A DNA stretch of 64,000 bases from Orientallactaga sibirica (lineage: Eukaryota > Chordata > Mammalia > Rodentia > Dipodidae). Where the stretch lies: NCBI GenBank assembly GCA_036365145.1, contig JAEOAD010000048.1, forward strand, positions 15,445,001 to 15,509,000. Reading direction: 5' to 3'. Shown here one piece after another: positions 63,981 to 64,000 of this stretch (position 1 is its first letter; every line of letters begins with the position of its first letter). The notes under the pieces are model-generated. The model had not been told where the DNA came from. It searched no databases and worked only from the letters and a program-made list of their open reading frames with translations. Position numbers and translations under genes: made by a program.

Positions 63981-64000
63981 AAGCTGATTTTTAAATGTTG

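Overview
This window is nuclear DNA from a rodent. It is saturated with two SINE families. One is B1-like (7SL-derived: CTTTAATCCCAGCACT core, GAGTGAGACCCTACCTC end). The other is tRNA-derived (GGCTGGAGAGATGGCTTAG start, GGTTCGATTCC-type B box, CT-rich then AAATAAATAAA tail). The tRNA-derived family is not the mouse or rat B2 and fits my memory of jerboa-like rodents (Dipodidae); that species call is an inference. Two real protein genes are present, lying tail to tail. Their order matches the known mammalian neighbourhood LNX2 - MTIF3 - GTF3A - RASL11A. Layout: 1-22.3 kb is intergenic. It holds SINEs, an L1 3' end split by a deleted class II endogenous retrovirus (13387-16256), and a 1-kb stretch at 18.1-19.1 kb that is collinear with the 3' half of that provirus. 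22.35-28.79 kb is MTIF3 (plus strand): a CpG-island promoter and three coding exons with intact splice sites, but a one-base frameshift in the targeting-peptide region. 28.73-38.56 kb is GTF3A (minus strand, transcription factor IIIA): nine coding exons, nine intact C2H2 fingers, 366 residues, and an apparent CUG start inside a CpG island. The two stop codons are only 54 bases apart. One 9-base motif, TTTAATAAA, gives a poly(A) signal to each strand, so the transcripts should overlap at their 3' ends. 38.6-64 kb is intergenic: SINEs, three solo LTRs (two of them near-identical copies 15 kb apart), L1 3' ends with target-site duplications, and a repeat-poor AT-rich block at 51.15-52.16 kb that is the best candidate for a conserved non-coding element. 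The two genes share no pathway: MTIF3 acts in mitochondrial translation initiation, GTF3A activates 5S rRNA genes in the nucleus. Both promoters carry a GCGCATGCGC (NRF-1 type) palindrome. The parts that look most unusual are the MTIF3 frameshift, the shared poly(A) motif, the mismatched LTRs and AP-1-bearing tandem repeats of the provirus, its relation to the 18.1-19.1 kb block, and a SINE subfamily with expanded tandem motifs and a CTCF-like core. All coordinates of SINEs are good to about 10 bases. No database search was possible.
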